Assembly (NCBI RefSeq): GCF_963674565.1
Contig: NZ_OY771430.1
Span: 434,001-498,000 of the forward strand
Direction of reading: 5' to 3'
DNA length: 64,000 bases
Source of the DNA: an uncultured Carboxylicivirga sp.
GTDB taxonomy: Bacteria; Bacteroidota; Bacteroidia; Bacteroidales; Marinilabiliaceae
Below are positions 54,970 to 63,584 of this stretch, piece after piece. Made by a program: the position numbers and the translations under genes. Numbering within the stretch: position 1 is the first letter of the stretch; every line of letters starts with the position of its first letter. Below the pieces are notes generated by a model. That model was not told where the DNA came from, did no database searches, and saw only the letters and a program-made list of their open reading frames with translations.

Positions 54970-55892
54970 AAATTGAAGAATTTAAGGCTATAGAAAGTAA
55001 TCAACTTCATGTTTTCCAATCCGTTGCTTTTAATGAATTAAATAGGGAAAAATGCGACAAAGTTTATTATTTGTTATTTAAAGATAGCAAGTATAGACTA
55101 GGACTAATATTAGGTGCCAGAGAAGAGTCTTTATATTCTCCATTTTCGGCTCCTTTTGGAGGTTTTATCGCAATATCGAATCAAAAAATACTTCAATATC
55201 TGGATGTGGGCATTAGTAGTTTATTAGAATGGTGTACAAATAAAGGTTTTACATCAATTCATATGACCCTTCCTCCAACTTTCTATAATGAAAGCTTAAT
55301 AGCCAATCAAATGAACAGCCTATGGCGAAAAGGTTTTGAATTATGTGACATTGATTTAAACTATTCTTTTTCTGTAGATTTTCTGAATGATAATTACTTG
55401 ATAAACCTACCCCGTAATGCTCGTAAAAACTTAAAAATTGCCTTAAAATCAGAACTTGATTTTAAGCTGTGTCTATCAGAGTCTGAAAAATTTTTCGCTT
55501 ATGAGGTGATAAAAAAGAACAGAGAAGAAAGAGGTTTTCCTTTAAGAATGAGTTGGCAACAGGTGTCGGATACGATATCAATTATTGATGCTGACTTTTT
55601 TCTTGTCTATACCAATACGAATATAGCTATTGCTTCAGCAGTTGTTTTTCATGTTACAGATAAAATTGTTCAGGTGATTTATTGGGGGGATTTACATGAT
55701 TATGCAGGATTAAAAACTATGAACTATTTGTCTTTTAAGGTTTTTGAATACTATAAGCTACAGGGAATTTCAATTGTTGATATTGGTCCATCAACAGAAA
55801 ATTCAATACCTAACCATGGTTTAGTTGAGTTTAAAGAAAGTATCGGGTGCAAAGTGAGTCCTAAATATAAATTCGAAATCAAAATAACCTAA
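54951..55892 (+). CDS. FemAB/GNAT-like transferase
   Basis: A 313-aa soluble protein. The first half has PFSAPFGGFIAISN (about residues 63-76), and the second shows the GNAT-like RGFPLRMSWQQVS and ASAVVFHVTDKIVQVIYWGD (about 225-244), followed by GLKTMNYLSFKVFEYY. These match the double-GNAT FemAB-type fold often found in polysaccharide loci, where it transfers an acyl or aminoacyl group. Position between ketoisomerases and aminotransferases suggests modification of an amino sugar; acceptor unknown. Overlaps fdtA by 19 bp and the next gene by one base. Confidence 0.68.
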   Translation: MEVVEVKIEEFKAIESNQLHVFQSVAFNELNREKCDKVYYLLFKDSKYRLGLILGAREESLYSPFSAPFGGFIAISNQKILQYLDVGISSLLEWCTNKGFTSIHMTLPPTFYNESLIANQMNSLWRKGFELCDIDLNYSFSVDFLNDNYLINLPRNARKNLKIALKSELDFKLCLSESEKFFAYEVIKKNREERGFPLRMSWQQVSDTISIIDADFFLVYTNTNIAIASAVVFHVTDKIVQVIYWGDLHDYAGLKTMNYLSFKVFEYYKLQGISIVDIGPSTENSIPNHGLVEFKESIGCKVSPKYKFEIKIT

Positions 55893-56797
55893 TGTTCGTT
55901 CTTAATCCAGATCCATACTTATTACCATCATACAGAATAAGTCCTTTTCAGACAAAGGATATTGTAAAGAATCATCTTTTACAGGATAATGATAGAATTG
56001 ATTCTTATTTTAACAACAGGTTTGAAGGACAGATTATTTATACGGAGAATGGTCGTGAAGCCATTCGTATTGCACTTGAACAATTGGAATTAAATAAAAA
56101 CGATGTCGTAACTATTTTAACTACAACAGGAAATTTTTATATAAGTGGTTGTGTAACCAAAGAAATTGAAAAATTTTGCCAATGGTCGAGGGAGATATTG
56201 CCAGAAACAAAGGTGTTTTTTATTAATCATGAGTTTGGGTATGCGTTTGAAGATATTGAGAAATTAAAGAATACCGGAATACCCATCATTGAAGATTGCG
56301 CTTCATCCTTTTTCACAAAAGGAAATAATATTGGAACAATAGGAGATTATATTATTTATAGTTTCCCAAAAATGTTTCCCATACAAATAGGTGGACTCCT
56401 GATAAATAATACTACATCCAACATTCAGCATTCGATTGATAAATCTAAATTGAATTACATTAAGAGTGTCTTGTCAAAATGTATCGATAAGGAAGATAAA
56501 ATAGTAGCTAAGAGATGGAAAAACTATCATTATTTGCGAACTGAATTTTCAAAACTCGGAATAAAAGAGCGTTTTGAAAAGATTGAAGGAAATGTACCTT
56601 CAGTCTTTATGTTTAAGACTACCGGATCCAAATTAAATCTCCCTCATTTAAAAGAGCATTTTTATAATCATGGTATTCAATGCAGTGTCTTTTATGGTGA
56701 AGAAGCGTTTTTTCTTCCGGTTCATCAACGTCTGGGAAAAGAAGATCTGGATTATTTTATAAGTGTTTTTAAATTGTTCTTAACTAAGTACGTATGA
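55892..56797 (+). CDS. Short DegT-type aminotransferase-like protein
   Basis: A 301-aa PLP-type protein, shorter than the usual 370-400 aa sugar aminotransferases. It keeps IYTENGREAIRIAL (about residues 49-62), IPIIEDCASSF with the PLP-binding Asp (about 131-141) and YSFPKMFPIQIGG with a Lys at the Schiff-base position (about 154-166). The C-terminal region is reduced. It may be an active but minimal sugar aminotransferase or a non-catalytic homologue. It lies before a hexapeptide acyltransferase, the usual amino-then-acyl order. Confidence 0.7.
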   Translation: MFVLNPDPYLLPSYRISPFQTKDIVKNHLLQDNDRIDSYFNNRFEGQIIYTENGREAIRIALEQLELNKNDVVTILTTTGNFYISGCVTKEIEKFCQWSREILPETKVFFINHEFGYAFEDIEKLKNTGIPIIEDCASSFFTKGNNIGTIGDYIIYSFPKMFPIQIGGLLINNTTSNIQHSIDKSKLNYIKSVLSKCIDKEDKIVAKRWKNYHYLRTEFSKLGIKERFEKIEGNVPSVFMFKTTGSKLNLPHLKEHFYNHGIQCSVFYGEEAFFLPVHQRLGKEDLDYFISVFKLFLTKYV

Positions 56798-57294
56798 TTT
56801 TTAGTTCAATAGATTTAGGTAAGGATGTCGTTATTGATCCCTCATCTTCAGTTAATAACTTGCGTTTGGGAGATAAAGTTAAAATTGCAAAGAGATGCAG
56901 TATTTACGGTGGACCAGGGAATCAGTTAGAAATAGGAAAGGAATCTTATGTAGGAATGAATTCAATTATAAATGGTTATAGTGCTAAAATAATTGTTGGT
57001 TCTAACGTAAGTATTGCACAGAATGTGAATATAATGGCAGATTCAGGTCCCAACGCTTCCCAACTATTGCAAAATGTCTTTCCCATAGTTCGTGGTAGTA
57101 TTAGTATTGGGAATCATTGTTGGATTGGTGCTAATAGTGTTATTATGCCTGGAGTTGAACTTGGCGAATTTTGTGTGGTGGCTGCCAATAGTTTTGTTAA
57201 TAAATCTTTTCCCCCTTTCTCAATTATAGGAGGTAATCCGGCAAAGTTAATTCGTTCTTTTACAGAAGGGGAGAAGAAGAATATATTAGGTTAA
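56794..57294 (+). CDS. Hexapeptide-repeat O- or N-acyltransferase
   Basis: A 166-aa left-handed beta-helix protein: hexapeptide-like I-x-x-x-x-x repeats from residue 25 to 150, with the active-site-containing SISIGNHCWIGANSVIMPGV (about 107-126) and VAANSFVNKSFPPFSIIGGN. WbbJ/LpxA-fold acetyltransferases use acetyl-CoA to modify a hydroxyl or amino group. Overlaps the preceding aminotransferase gene by 4 bp (ATGA) and precedes the full-length DegT gene. Confidence 0.83.
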   Translation: MIFSSIDLGKDVVIDPSSSVNNLRLGDKVKIAKRCSIYGGPGNQLEIGKESYVGMNSIINGYSAKIIVGSNVSIAQNVNIMADSGPNASQLLQNVFPIVRGSISIGNHCWIGANSVIMPGVELGEFCVVAANSFVNKSFPPFSIIGGNPAKLIRSFTEGEKKNILG

Positions 57295-57304
57295 ATAGTT
57301 ACAT

Positions 57305-58459
57305 ATGATTAAGTTTCTTGATATACAAAAAATAACGGAAAGTTTTCAGCCAGAACTCTCTGAATCTGTTCATAAAGTTATTGATAAAGGATGGTATCTG
57401 CTTGGAGAGGAGACGCAGAAGTTTGAAAAAGAATATGCAGAGTTCATCGGATCTGAGTATTGTATTGGTGTTGGTAATGGATTAGATGCTTTACGGCTTA
57501 TATTTAAAGCATATATCACTATGGGAGTAATGAAGGAAGGTGACGAAGTGATTGTTCCGGCCAATACCTATATCGCTTCTATATTAGCTATAACTGATAA
57601 TAAATTGAAGCCTGTCTTAGTAGAACCAGATATCAATAGCTATAATCTAGACATCAGCCTTGTTGAAAAAGCTATAAGTCCAAAAACAAAAGCCATAATG
57701 GTTGTTCATCTTTATGGACAGGCCTGCTGGTCTGAACAATTGGAAAAAATAGCTAAGAATTATCAGTTAAAAATTGTTGAGGATAATGCTCAGGCAGCCG
57801 GTGCAGTTGTATCCAACTCATCACTTAAAATTCATCACTCTAAACATAAACGCACAGGCGCTTTAGGAGATGCTGCGGGCCATAGCTTTTACCCGGGTAA
57901 AAATTTAGGAGCTTTGGGAGATGGAGGATCAGTTACGACTAATGATCCCGAATTGGAGCAAGTTATCAGGGCCCTAGCAAATTATGGTAGTAAAGAAAAA
58001 TATGTGAATGAATATCAAGGGTTAAATTCACGTCTGGATGAGATACAAGCTGCTGTTCTTCGAGTTAAATTGAAGCGTTTGGATCAGGATAATCAACGTC
58101 GTAGGGAAATAGCGACCTTTTACCTGGATAACATCAAACATCCCGATATAATACTACCATCAACCATCAACCATCAACTATCGACCATCAACTCTTTAGA
58201 TCACGTTTGGCATTTATTTGTGATCAGGCATCCTGATAGGAATGGTTTACAGGACTATTTATCTAAAAATGGTGTACAGACATTAATCCACTATCCAATG
58301 CCTCCTAATAAACAATTAGCATTTAGAGAATGGAATAGTATGAATTTTCCGATTACAAATAGAATTCATGATGAAGTACTTAGCTTACCTATTAGTCAGA
58401 TTATGAAAATGGAGGATGTTAATATTGTCGTAGAGTCTCTTAATGATTTAAAACTTTAA
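57305..58459 (+). CDS. DegT/DnrJ/EryC1-type sugar aminotransferase with two in-frame insert tracts
   Basis: A 384-aa PLP enzyme similar to FdtB/QdtB. Motifs: GVGNGLDALRLIF (about residues 55-67), IVEDNAQAAGA (about 157-167), AAGHSFYPGKNLGALGDGGS with catalytic Lys199, and SRLDEIQAAVLRVKL (about 242-256). It would aminate the 3-keto sugar made by the FdtA-type protein. Two segments do not belong to the family: residues 170-181 (SNSSLKIHHSKH) and 286-297 (STINHQLSTINS). Their DNA consists of the same short-word repeats found between genes in this locus. Both keep frame and lie at surface-loop positions, so the enzyme may still be active. Confidence 0.9.
   Translation: MIKFLDIQKITESFQPELSESVHKVIDKGWYLLGEETQKFEKEYAEFIGSEYCIGVGNGLDALRLIFKAYITMGVMKEGDEVIVPANTYIASILAITDNKLKPVLVEPDINSYNLDISLVEKAISPKTKAIMVVHLYGQACWSEQLEKIAKNYQLKIVEDNAQAAGAVVSNSSLKIHHSKHKRTGALGDAAGHSFYPGKNLGALGDGGSVTTNDPELEQVIRALANYGSKEKYVNEYQGLNSRLDEIQAAVLRVKLKRLDQDNQRRREIATFYLDNIKHPDIILPSTINHQLSTINSLDHVWHLFVIRHPDRNGLQDYLSKNGVQTLIHYPMPPNKQLAFREWNSMNFPITNRIHDEVLSLPISQIMKMEDVNIVVESLNDLKL
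57811..57847 (+). repeat. Repeat tract inside DegT gene, first
   Basis: The words AACTCATCACTTAAAATTCATCACTC (57814-57839) resemble intergenic short-word tracts and code for SNSSLKIHHSKH, which is absent from typical homologues. In frame, about 36 bp. Confidence 0.6.
58156..58195 (+). repeat. Repeat tract inside DegT gene, second
   Basis: ACCATCA-type repeats (ACCATCAACCATCAACCATC, then AACTATCGACCATCAACTC) code for STINHQLSTINS. The 15-mer ATCAACTATCGACCA at 58173-58187 is identical to 54102-54116 in the intergenic tract before fdtA-like genes. Confidence 0.75.
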
Positions 58460-58462
58460 TCA

Positions 58463-59449
58463 ATGGAAGTAAAAATTTCCATAGTGATGCCTGTATATAA
58501 TGGTGGTAAATTCTTAAGCGAAACACTGGAATCACTGTTTAAACAAAGTTTTAAGCAATTTGAATTGATTTGCATTAATGATAAGTCAATAGATAATTCA
58601 TTGCAAATTCTTCATTATTATAAAGATAAACTTAATATGTTAATTATTAATAATGAGGAGAACATAGGTCTTGTACCAAGAATAATTAAAGATATTGGCC
58701 TTCCAAATTGTAAAGGTAATTATTACTTATATATGAGTCAGGACGATCTTTTAAGCCATGATTGTCTTGAGAATATGCATTTAAGAATGGAATCAGAAGA
58801 ATTAGATGCTGTGATTCCTGATCTTGTCTATTATAGAAAAGACCATTCAAGTGAACCTCAGGTGGGATTAAATGGAGACAGAGATAAATTATTAAGCGGA
58901 TTAGATGCGTTTAAATTATCTTTGGATTGGACAATTCCGGGTTGTGCACTGATTAAAACAGATTTATTGAGAAAGGTTGGGTTTGAAGAATTTAATATGT
59001 TTGCAGATGAGTTTACAATCCGGAAGTATTATGTTGCTTCAAATAAGATTGGTTTTTGTAACGGAACATTCTATTACCGGATTGATAACCCGGAAGCCAT
59101 AACAAAAAAAGTCAAACCTTCGCTATTCCAAAAATTGTATAAAGAAGTAAGGTTGCTTGAACTTATTTATTCAAATTTGGAAGAGCAGGTGTTTGTTCAA
59201 AGTGTTGATAGGCTTGTGAATATGTTCTATGCAGATTATTTAACATCTCATAAATTGTCTTTCTCAAAGGATCAGCTTGAACTTGCTAATTCATATTTAA
59301 ATAATGCATATAAACGTTTTGTTGAGTTTATTGATATAAATAAAATTAAATATCAAACGAATAACTTGAGATCGACAATCAGGTATGTATTATTAATACG
59401 ATTCTATGTTTTATTCAAAATAGTTATAAGATTAAGGAGCAGAATGTGA
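58463..59449 (+). CDS. GT2 glycosyltransferase
   Basis: A 328-aa GT-A enzyme: ISIVMPVYNGGKFLSETLES at the N terminus, FELICINDKSIDNS (about residues 33-46), and the metal site YMSQDDLL (about 91-98). TIPGCALIKTDLLRKVGFEE (about 156-175) with ADEFTIRKYY contributes the acceptor/base region. It likely adds a sugar to the lipid-linked repeat unit of locus 2. Starts 3 bp after degT. Confidence 0.86.
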   Translation: MEVKISIVMPVYNGGKFLSETLESLFKQSFKQFELICINDKSIDNSLQILHYYKDKLNMLIINNEENIGLVPRIIKDIGLPNCKGNYYLYMSQDDLLSHDCLENMHLRMESEELDAVIPDLVYYRKDHSSEPQVGLNGDRDKLLSGLDAFKLSLDWTIPGCALIKTDLLRKVGFEEFNMFADEFTIRKYYVASNKIGFCNGTFYYRIDNPEAITKKVKPSLFQKLYKEVRLLELIYSNLEEQVFVQSVDRLVNMFYADYLTSHKLSFSKDQLELANSYLNNAYKRFVEFIDINKIKYQTNNLRSTIRYVLLIRFYVLFKIVIRLRSRM

Positions 59450-59471
59450 TAATGTTTATAAATAATTAAAG

Positions 59472-60083
59472 TTGAAGAATTTATTAAGAAAATTATATCT
59501 GAAACCTGTTAAATTTCTTATTGATTACAATATAAAACTTCAATTCTATCATAAGTTTTATTTACGTAATTTATTTAAAATAAATAAAGGAATTATAAAG
59601 TATCAAAACCCAATTTGGTGCAAGCAAAAGTTAATTGTTTATGGTAATGGTTTTCTTAAAATGGGAAAAGGTTGCATATGGGGATACAAGAGGGGGGGAC
59701 ATTATCGTAATGGTTGTATTGAAATACAAATGAGAAGTAATGAGGCGGTAATTGATATTGGGGAGAGTGTGGTTTCAAATAATAACCTGTTCATTTGTGC
59801 TTATAATAAAATTAAAATTGGAAGTAATACTTTAATAGGATTAAATGTTACCATCTTTGACCATGAAGCTCACGGTATTGCACCTGATAAACGAAGAGAA
59901 ATAGGAGCTATAGGTAAAGTGTTGATTGGTAATAATGTTTGGCTGGGTAATAATGTAACAATACTTAAAAACACTGAAATAGGTGATAATTCCATTGTTG
60001 CAGCAGGAGCAGTCGTATCTGGAAAATTTCCTGAAAATGTTATAATTGGTGGGATTCCGGCTAAAATTATTAGAGAACTATAA
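59472..60083 (+). CDS. Hexapeptide acyltransferase with TTG start
   Basis: A 203-aa left-handed beta-helix acyltransferase of the WbbJ type. Helix repeats begin near residue 75; the catalytic region is NVTIFDHEAHGI with the active-site His (about residues 133-144), followed by IGNNVWLGNNVTILKNTEIG and IIGGIPAKIIREL. There is no ATG before the conserved region and a stop lies three codons upstream, so TTG at 59472 is the likely start. It probably O-acetylates a sugar. One-base overlap with the flippase gene (TAATG). Confidence 0.82.
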   Translation: MKNLLRKLYLKPVKFLIDYNIKLQFYHKFYLRNLFKINKGIIKYQNPIWCKQKLIVYGNGFLKMGKGCIWGYKRGGHYRNGCIEIQMRSNEAVIDIGESVVSNNNLFICAYNKIKIGSNTLIGLNVTIFDHEAHGIAPDKRREIGAIGKVLIGNNVWLGNNVTILKNTEIGDNSIVAAGAVVSGKFPENVIIGGIPAKIIREL

Positions 60084-61573
60084 TGGATAAGAAGAAATCT
60101 GCATTTCGACAGATATTTAAGGCCACTTCTATTTTTGGGGGAGTACAGGTTTTTAATATTATTATATCTTTAGTCAGAGGAAAGTTGATTGCTGTTCTTA
60201 TAGGAACAACCGGGATGGGATTAAATGGGTTACTAAACTCAGGTATAAATCTTATAAAGATAATTAGTGGCTTAGGTCTTGAGCAAAGTGCAATAAAGGA
60301 TATATCTAATGCAAGTGGATCTAATGACTTAATCAGAATCAGAACTGTATATAGTATTTTTAGACGGTGGATTTGGATAACCGGAATACTGGGTGTTATA
60401 CTGACTTTAATATCAGCACCATTTCTTAGCCAATTATCGTTTGGCGATCATAGCCATACCTTATCATTTATTTTGATATCATCAACTTTTATTTTTGGTG
60501 CATTGACCGGAGGTATCTACACTCTTTTAAGAGGACTAAGAAAAATTTCTTTATTGGCAAAGGCTAGTATTTATGGGTCTGTTTTAGGACTTTTTGTTAT
60601 TATACCTGTATATTATTATTGGGGTATTAAAGGAGTGGTGCCAGCTATTATTTTAACATCGTTTTTTAGCTATTTGGTTTCACTTTATTTTAAACGTAAA
60701 GTACCTATTGAGATCATACCTATTACCTGGCATGAAACATTTGTACAAGGTAAAGGAATGGTATTTCTTGGAATTAGTTTATCAGTTAGTGCAATATTAA
60801 GTACAGCCAATAATTATTTGCTTAATGCAATCATTACCAGACTGGGGAGTCTTAGTGATTTGGGGTTATACAATGCAGGAATGACCATAATGAGTAGTTA
60901 TGTTGGAATGATATTTACTGCAATGGGGATGGATTATTTCCCCAAGTTATCTGAAAATATTGATGATGAAAAAAAGTGGCAAGATGTGGTTAATCAGCAA
61001 GGTGAAATCCAGATTTTAATTTTAGGTCCGATTCTGACTTTAATGGTTGCAACAGCTCCAATACTAATTCAAATAATACTGAGTCAGGAATTTATGTCGA
61101 CAATTCATTTTTTATTGTTTGCATCTTTAGCCATACCTTTAAAAAGTTTGGTTTGGATACAGGGATTTATTATTATGGCAAAGGGCGAAAATAGATTATT
61201 CTTGTTAACCGAGATTCTGGCAAATATTGTTTTCTTAGTATTAAACGTCTTGTTCTATAAATATTTTGGAATTACCGGTTTAGGGATTTCCATGTTTCTT
61301 GGCTTTTTAGTTTCTTTAATTATAATGATGATAGTCGCAAAGAGTAAATTTAATTTTATGCTTTCCCGTTCTTTGATATTGCTTACTATTTCTTATTCAA
61401 TTTTAATAGGTGTTTCGATTAGCGGTGTATTATTAATGGATTATCCCAGAGCATATTTATCAGGATTTTTGATGGTTATAATCGCTGGGTATATTGCTTA
61501 TAAGGAACTCAACAAGCGATTAGATATAAAAGATTTACTTCACAGCTTTATAAGTAAAAGAAATAAAAACTAA
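60083..61573 (+). CDS. wzx: Polysaccharide flippase, Wzx-like (locus 2)
   Basis: A 496-aa MOP-type transporter with about 12 hydrophobic segments; the start MDKKKSAFRQIFKATSIFGG and the RGKLIAVLIGTTGMGLNGLL motif (about residues 33-52) are typical of O-antigen translocases of the WzxE group. It would flip the locus 2 repeat unit. A second, different Wzx in the same window as locus 1 argues for a separate polysaccharide. Confidence 0.88.
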   Translation: MDKKKSAFRQIFKATSIFGGVQVFNIIISLVRGKLIAVLIGTTGMGLNGLLNSGINLIKIISGLGLEQSAIKDISNASGSNDLIRIRTVYSIFRRWIWITGILGVILTLISAPFLSQLSFGDHSHTLSFILISSTFIFGALTGGIYTLLRGLRKISLLAKASIYGSVLGLFVIIPVYYYWGIKGVVPAIILTSFFSYLVSLYFKRKVPIEIIPITWHETFVQGKGMVFLGISLSVSAILSTANNYLLNAIITRLGSLSDLGLYNAGMTIMSSYVGMIFTAMGMDYFPKLSENIDDEKKWQDVVNQQGEIQILILGPILTLMVATAPILIQIILSQEFMSTIHFLLFASLAIPLKSLVWIQGFIIMAKGENRLFLLTEILANIVFLVLNVLFYKYFGITGLGISMFLGFLVSLIIMMIVAKSKFNFMLSRSLILLTISYSILIGVSISGVLLMDYPRAYLSGFLMVIIAGYIAYKELNKRLDIKDLLHSFISKRNKN

Positions 61574-61591
61574 GTTACTAATTGGAGTTTT

Positions 61592-62563
61592 ATGGATTTA
61601 GTTACAGTTGCTGTTTGTACTTACAATAGTAGCGAATATATTATTGAAACATTAGAAAGTATAGCAAAGCAGACTTACATGGAAATTGAGTTAATTGTAA
61701 GTGATGATGCTTCTAATGATAATACGATAGATTTAGTTGAAGAATGGCTTAATTCTGAAATTAATAAACATCGATTTATTAAATCCCAACTATTAAAGGT
61801 TAAGAAGAATACAGGTGTTCCAGCAAATGCTAACCGGGCATTGAACGCCTCAAATGGTAAATGGATTAAATATATTGGCGCAGATGACGTATTATTACCT
61901 TCCTGTATTACAGATAATATTTATGAAGTAACTAAAAACACAAAAATAAAGGTGCTGTTTTCAAAACTGGATGTTTTTCTAAATACTTTTCACGAGAGTA
62001 ATTATTTATATACAACACCCAACGAAATTAAACAGAATAGTATTTTATGGCCCCAACGGAATTCTCAAGAACAATACAAAATGTTATTAATCTCAGACAG
62101 GATTCATTTTACACCAAGTGTTTTTCTTCATAATGATACCTTAAAAAAAAATGGAGGATTTGATGAACGATTTAAACTATTGGAAGATTATCCTTTGTGG
62201 TTGAAACTAACTAAAGCAGGTGTTCGATTATATTTTATGAATAAAAAAACTGTATTCTATCGAAAACATTCAAAGGCAATTAATAATAGTGTAAAGGAAC
62301 ATATAATAAATCCCAATTATTTTAGCAGTGAGTCGATGAGAAGGATATATACATATCCCTATTTGCCATTATTACTTTGTATTTGTCAACGTTATAACTG
62401 GATTGTTAGTCAGATTTTTAGAATTGAGATTCTCAATACCAACAATAGATTTAATCTTTTTCTGTATAATTTATTGCTTATTTATTTAAATCCTGGTAAA
62501 TATTTAATATGGTTTATTAAAAGACTGCCTGTAAAGAAAGATAGTATTTATACCTATTGTTAA
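61592..62563 (+). CDS. GT2 glycosyltransferase
   Basis: A 323-aa GT-A enzyme: VTVAVCTYNSSEYIIETLES, LIVSDDASNDNT (about residues 34-45), metal site KYIGADDVLLPSC (about 92-104), HFTPSVFLHNDTLKKNGGFD (about 172-191) and LLEDYPLWLKL with the likely catalytic base. The C-terminal region is hydrophobic (about 285-315), suggesting membrane association. Donor unknown. Confidence 0.86.
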   Translation: MDLVTVAVCTYNSSEYIIETLESIAKQTYMEIELIVSDDASNDNTIDLVEEWLNSEINKHRFIKSQLLKVKKNTGVPANANRALNASNGKWIKYIGADDVLLPSCITDNIYEVTKNTKIKVLFSKLDVFLNTFHESNYLYTTPNEIKQNSILWPQRNSQEQYKMLLISDRIHFTPSVFLHNDTLKKNGGFDERFKLLEDYPLWLKLTKAGVRLYFMNKKTVFYRKHSKAINNSVKEHIINPNYFSSESMRRIYTYPYLPLLLCICQRYNWIVSQIFRIEILNTNNRFNLFLYNLLLIYLNPGKYLIWFIKRLPVKKDSIYTYC

Positions 62564-62578
62564 AAGTTTGTTATTGTG

Positions 62579-63556
62579 ATGAAGTTATTAAAAAAAACTG
62601 CTCTTTTAAGCTTTATTCTGATTATTGGTGTTGGATACGGATTTATAATGTCACGTTATCATCTGTTTCCCTATGGATTGATTCAAAAGGTTTATTACAA
62701 CTTTTCAGGTAAAAGTAAAGGCCCCTGGTCTATTGGAATATATACAGGTGATTCTCCTTTTGTTTTACAAAGTTCAGATTCAATTCAGAATCCGATTATT
62801 ACTGTTGACGATATAGATGATGTTGATGGAGTTTTTGTTGCTGATCCATTTTTACTTGTAAAAGATAGTATTTTTTATATTTATTTTGAAGTATTAAACC
62901 GTGAAACAATGCAGGGAGATATAGCCTATGCTTTTAGTCAGGATCTTAAAAAATGGCAATACGGGCAGGTAGTTCTGGATGAAGAATTTCATTTATCTTA
63001 TCCGAATATATTTCAATGTAAAGGGGAAATTTATATGGTCCCCGAAAGTAATGAAGCACATTCTGTACGGTTGTATAAAGCCACAGGTTTTCCTGATAAG
63101 TTCGAATATGTAGAAAATTTGTTGGAAGGCTATCAATATGATGATCCCAATGTGTTTTATTACAATAAAAAGTGGTGGATGTTTGTCAGTAAACCTGAGC
63201 ATGATGTGATGCATTTATATTATTCAAGTGAGCTTATGGGTGAATGGAAGCTACATCCTCAGAGTCCTATCCGCCAGTTTGATAAAAAGTATTCTGGTAC
63301 TTCTGGAAGAATATTTACCTCTAATGGGAAATTATATCGTTTGGCGCAGGATTGTGAAGAGTATTATGGCAAACAAGTTTATTGCTTTGAAATTGATTCC
63401 TTAACGACAGAGTATTATCATGAGAAACTAGTTGGAACAGATCCGTTATTTAAAAAAGGTAGATCAAACTGGAATAACAAGGGTGTTCATCATGCAGATA
63501 TTCAACATATTGATGATAGATGGTTCGCTATTATTGATGGTCAAAAAAAAGAATAA
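62579..63556 (+). CDS. GINT1-like beta-propeller protein, membrane anchored
   Basis: A 325-aa protein, start ATG 62579 (a GTG one codon earlier is in frame). One N-terminal membrane helix (about residues 6-26) is followed by a propeller-like domain with GVFVADPFLLVKDSIFYIYF (about 85-104), SYPNIFQCKGEIYMVPESNE (about 139-158), YDDPNVFYYNKKWWMF and HADIQHIDDRWFAIIDG. These match the N-terminal domain of glucosamine inositolphosphorylceramide transferase-type proteins, a GH43-like fold seen in bacterial polysaccharide loci. Catalytic role unclear; the anchor suggests a periplasmic location. Confidence 0.72.
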   Translation: MKLLKKTALLSFILIIGVGYGFIMSRYHLFPYGLIQKVYYNFSGKSKGPWSIGIYTGDSPFVLQSSDSIQNPIITVDDIDDVDGVFVADPFLLVKDSIFYIYFEVLNRETMQGDIAYAFSQDLKKWQYGQVVLDEEFHLSYPNIFQCKGEIYMVPESNEAHSVRLYKATGFPDKFEYVENLLEGYQYDDPNVFYYNKKWWMFVSKPEHDVMHLYYSSELMGEWKLHPQSPIRQFDKKYSGTSGRIFTSNGKLYRLAQDCEEYYGKQVYCFEIDSLTTEYYHEKLVGTDPLFKKGRSNWNNKGVHHADIQHIDDRWFAIIDGQKKE

Positions 63557-63584
63557 TTAGAAACACTTATTGATCATAAACTGA

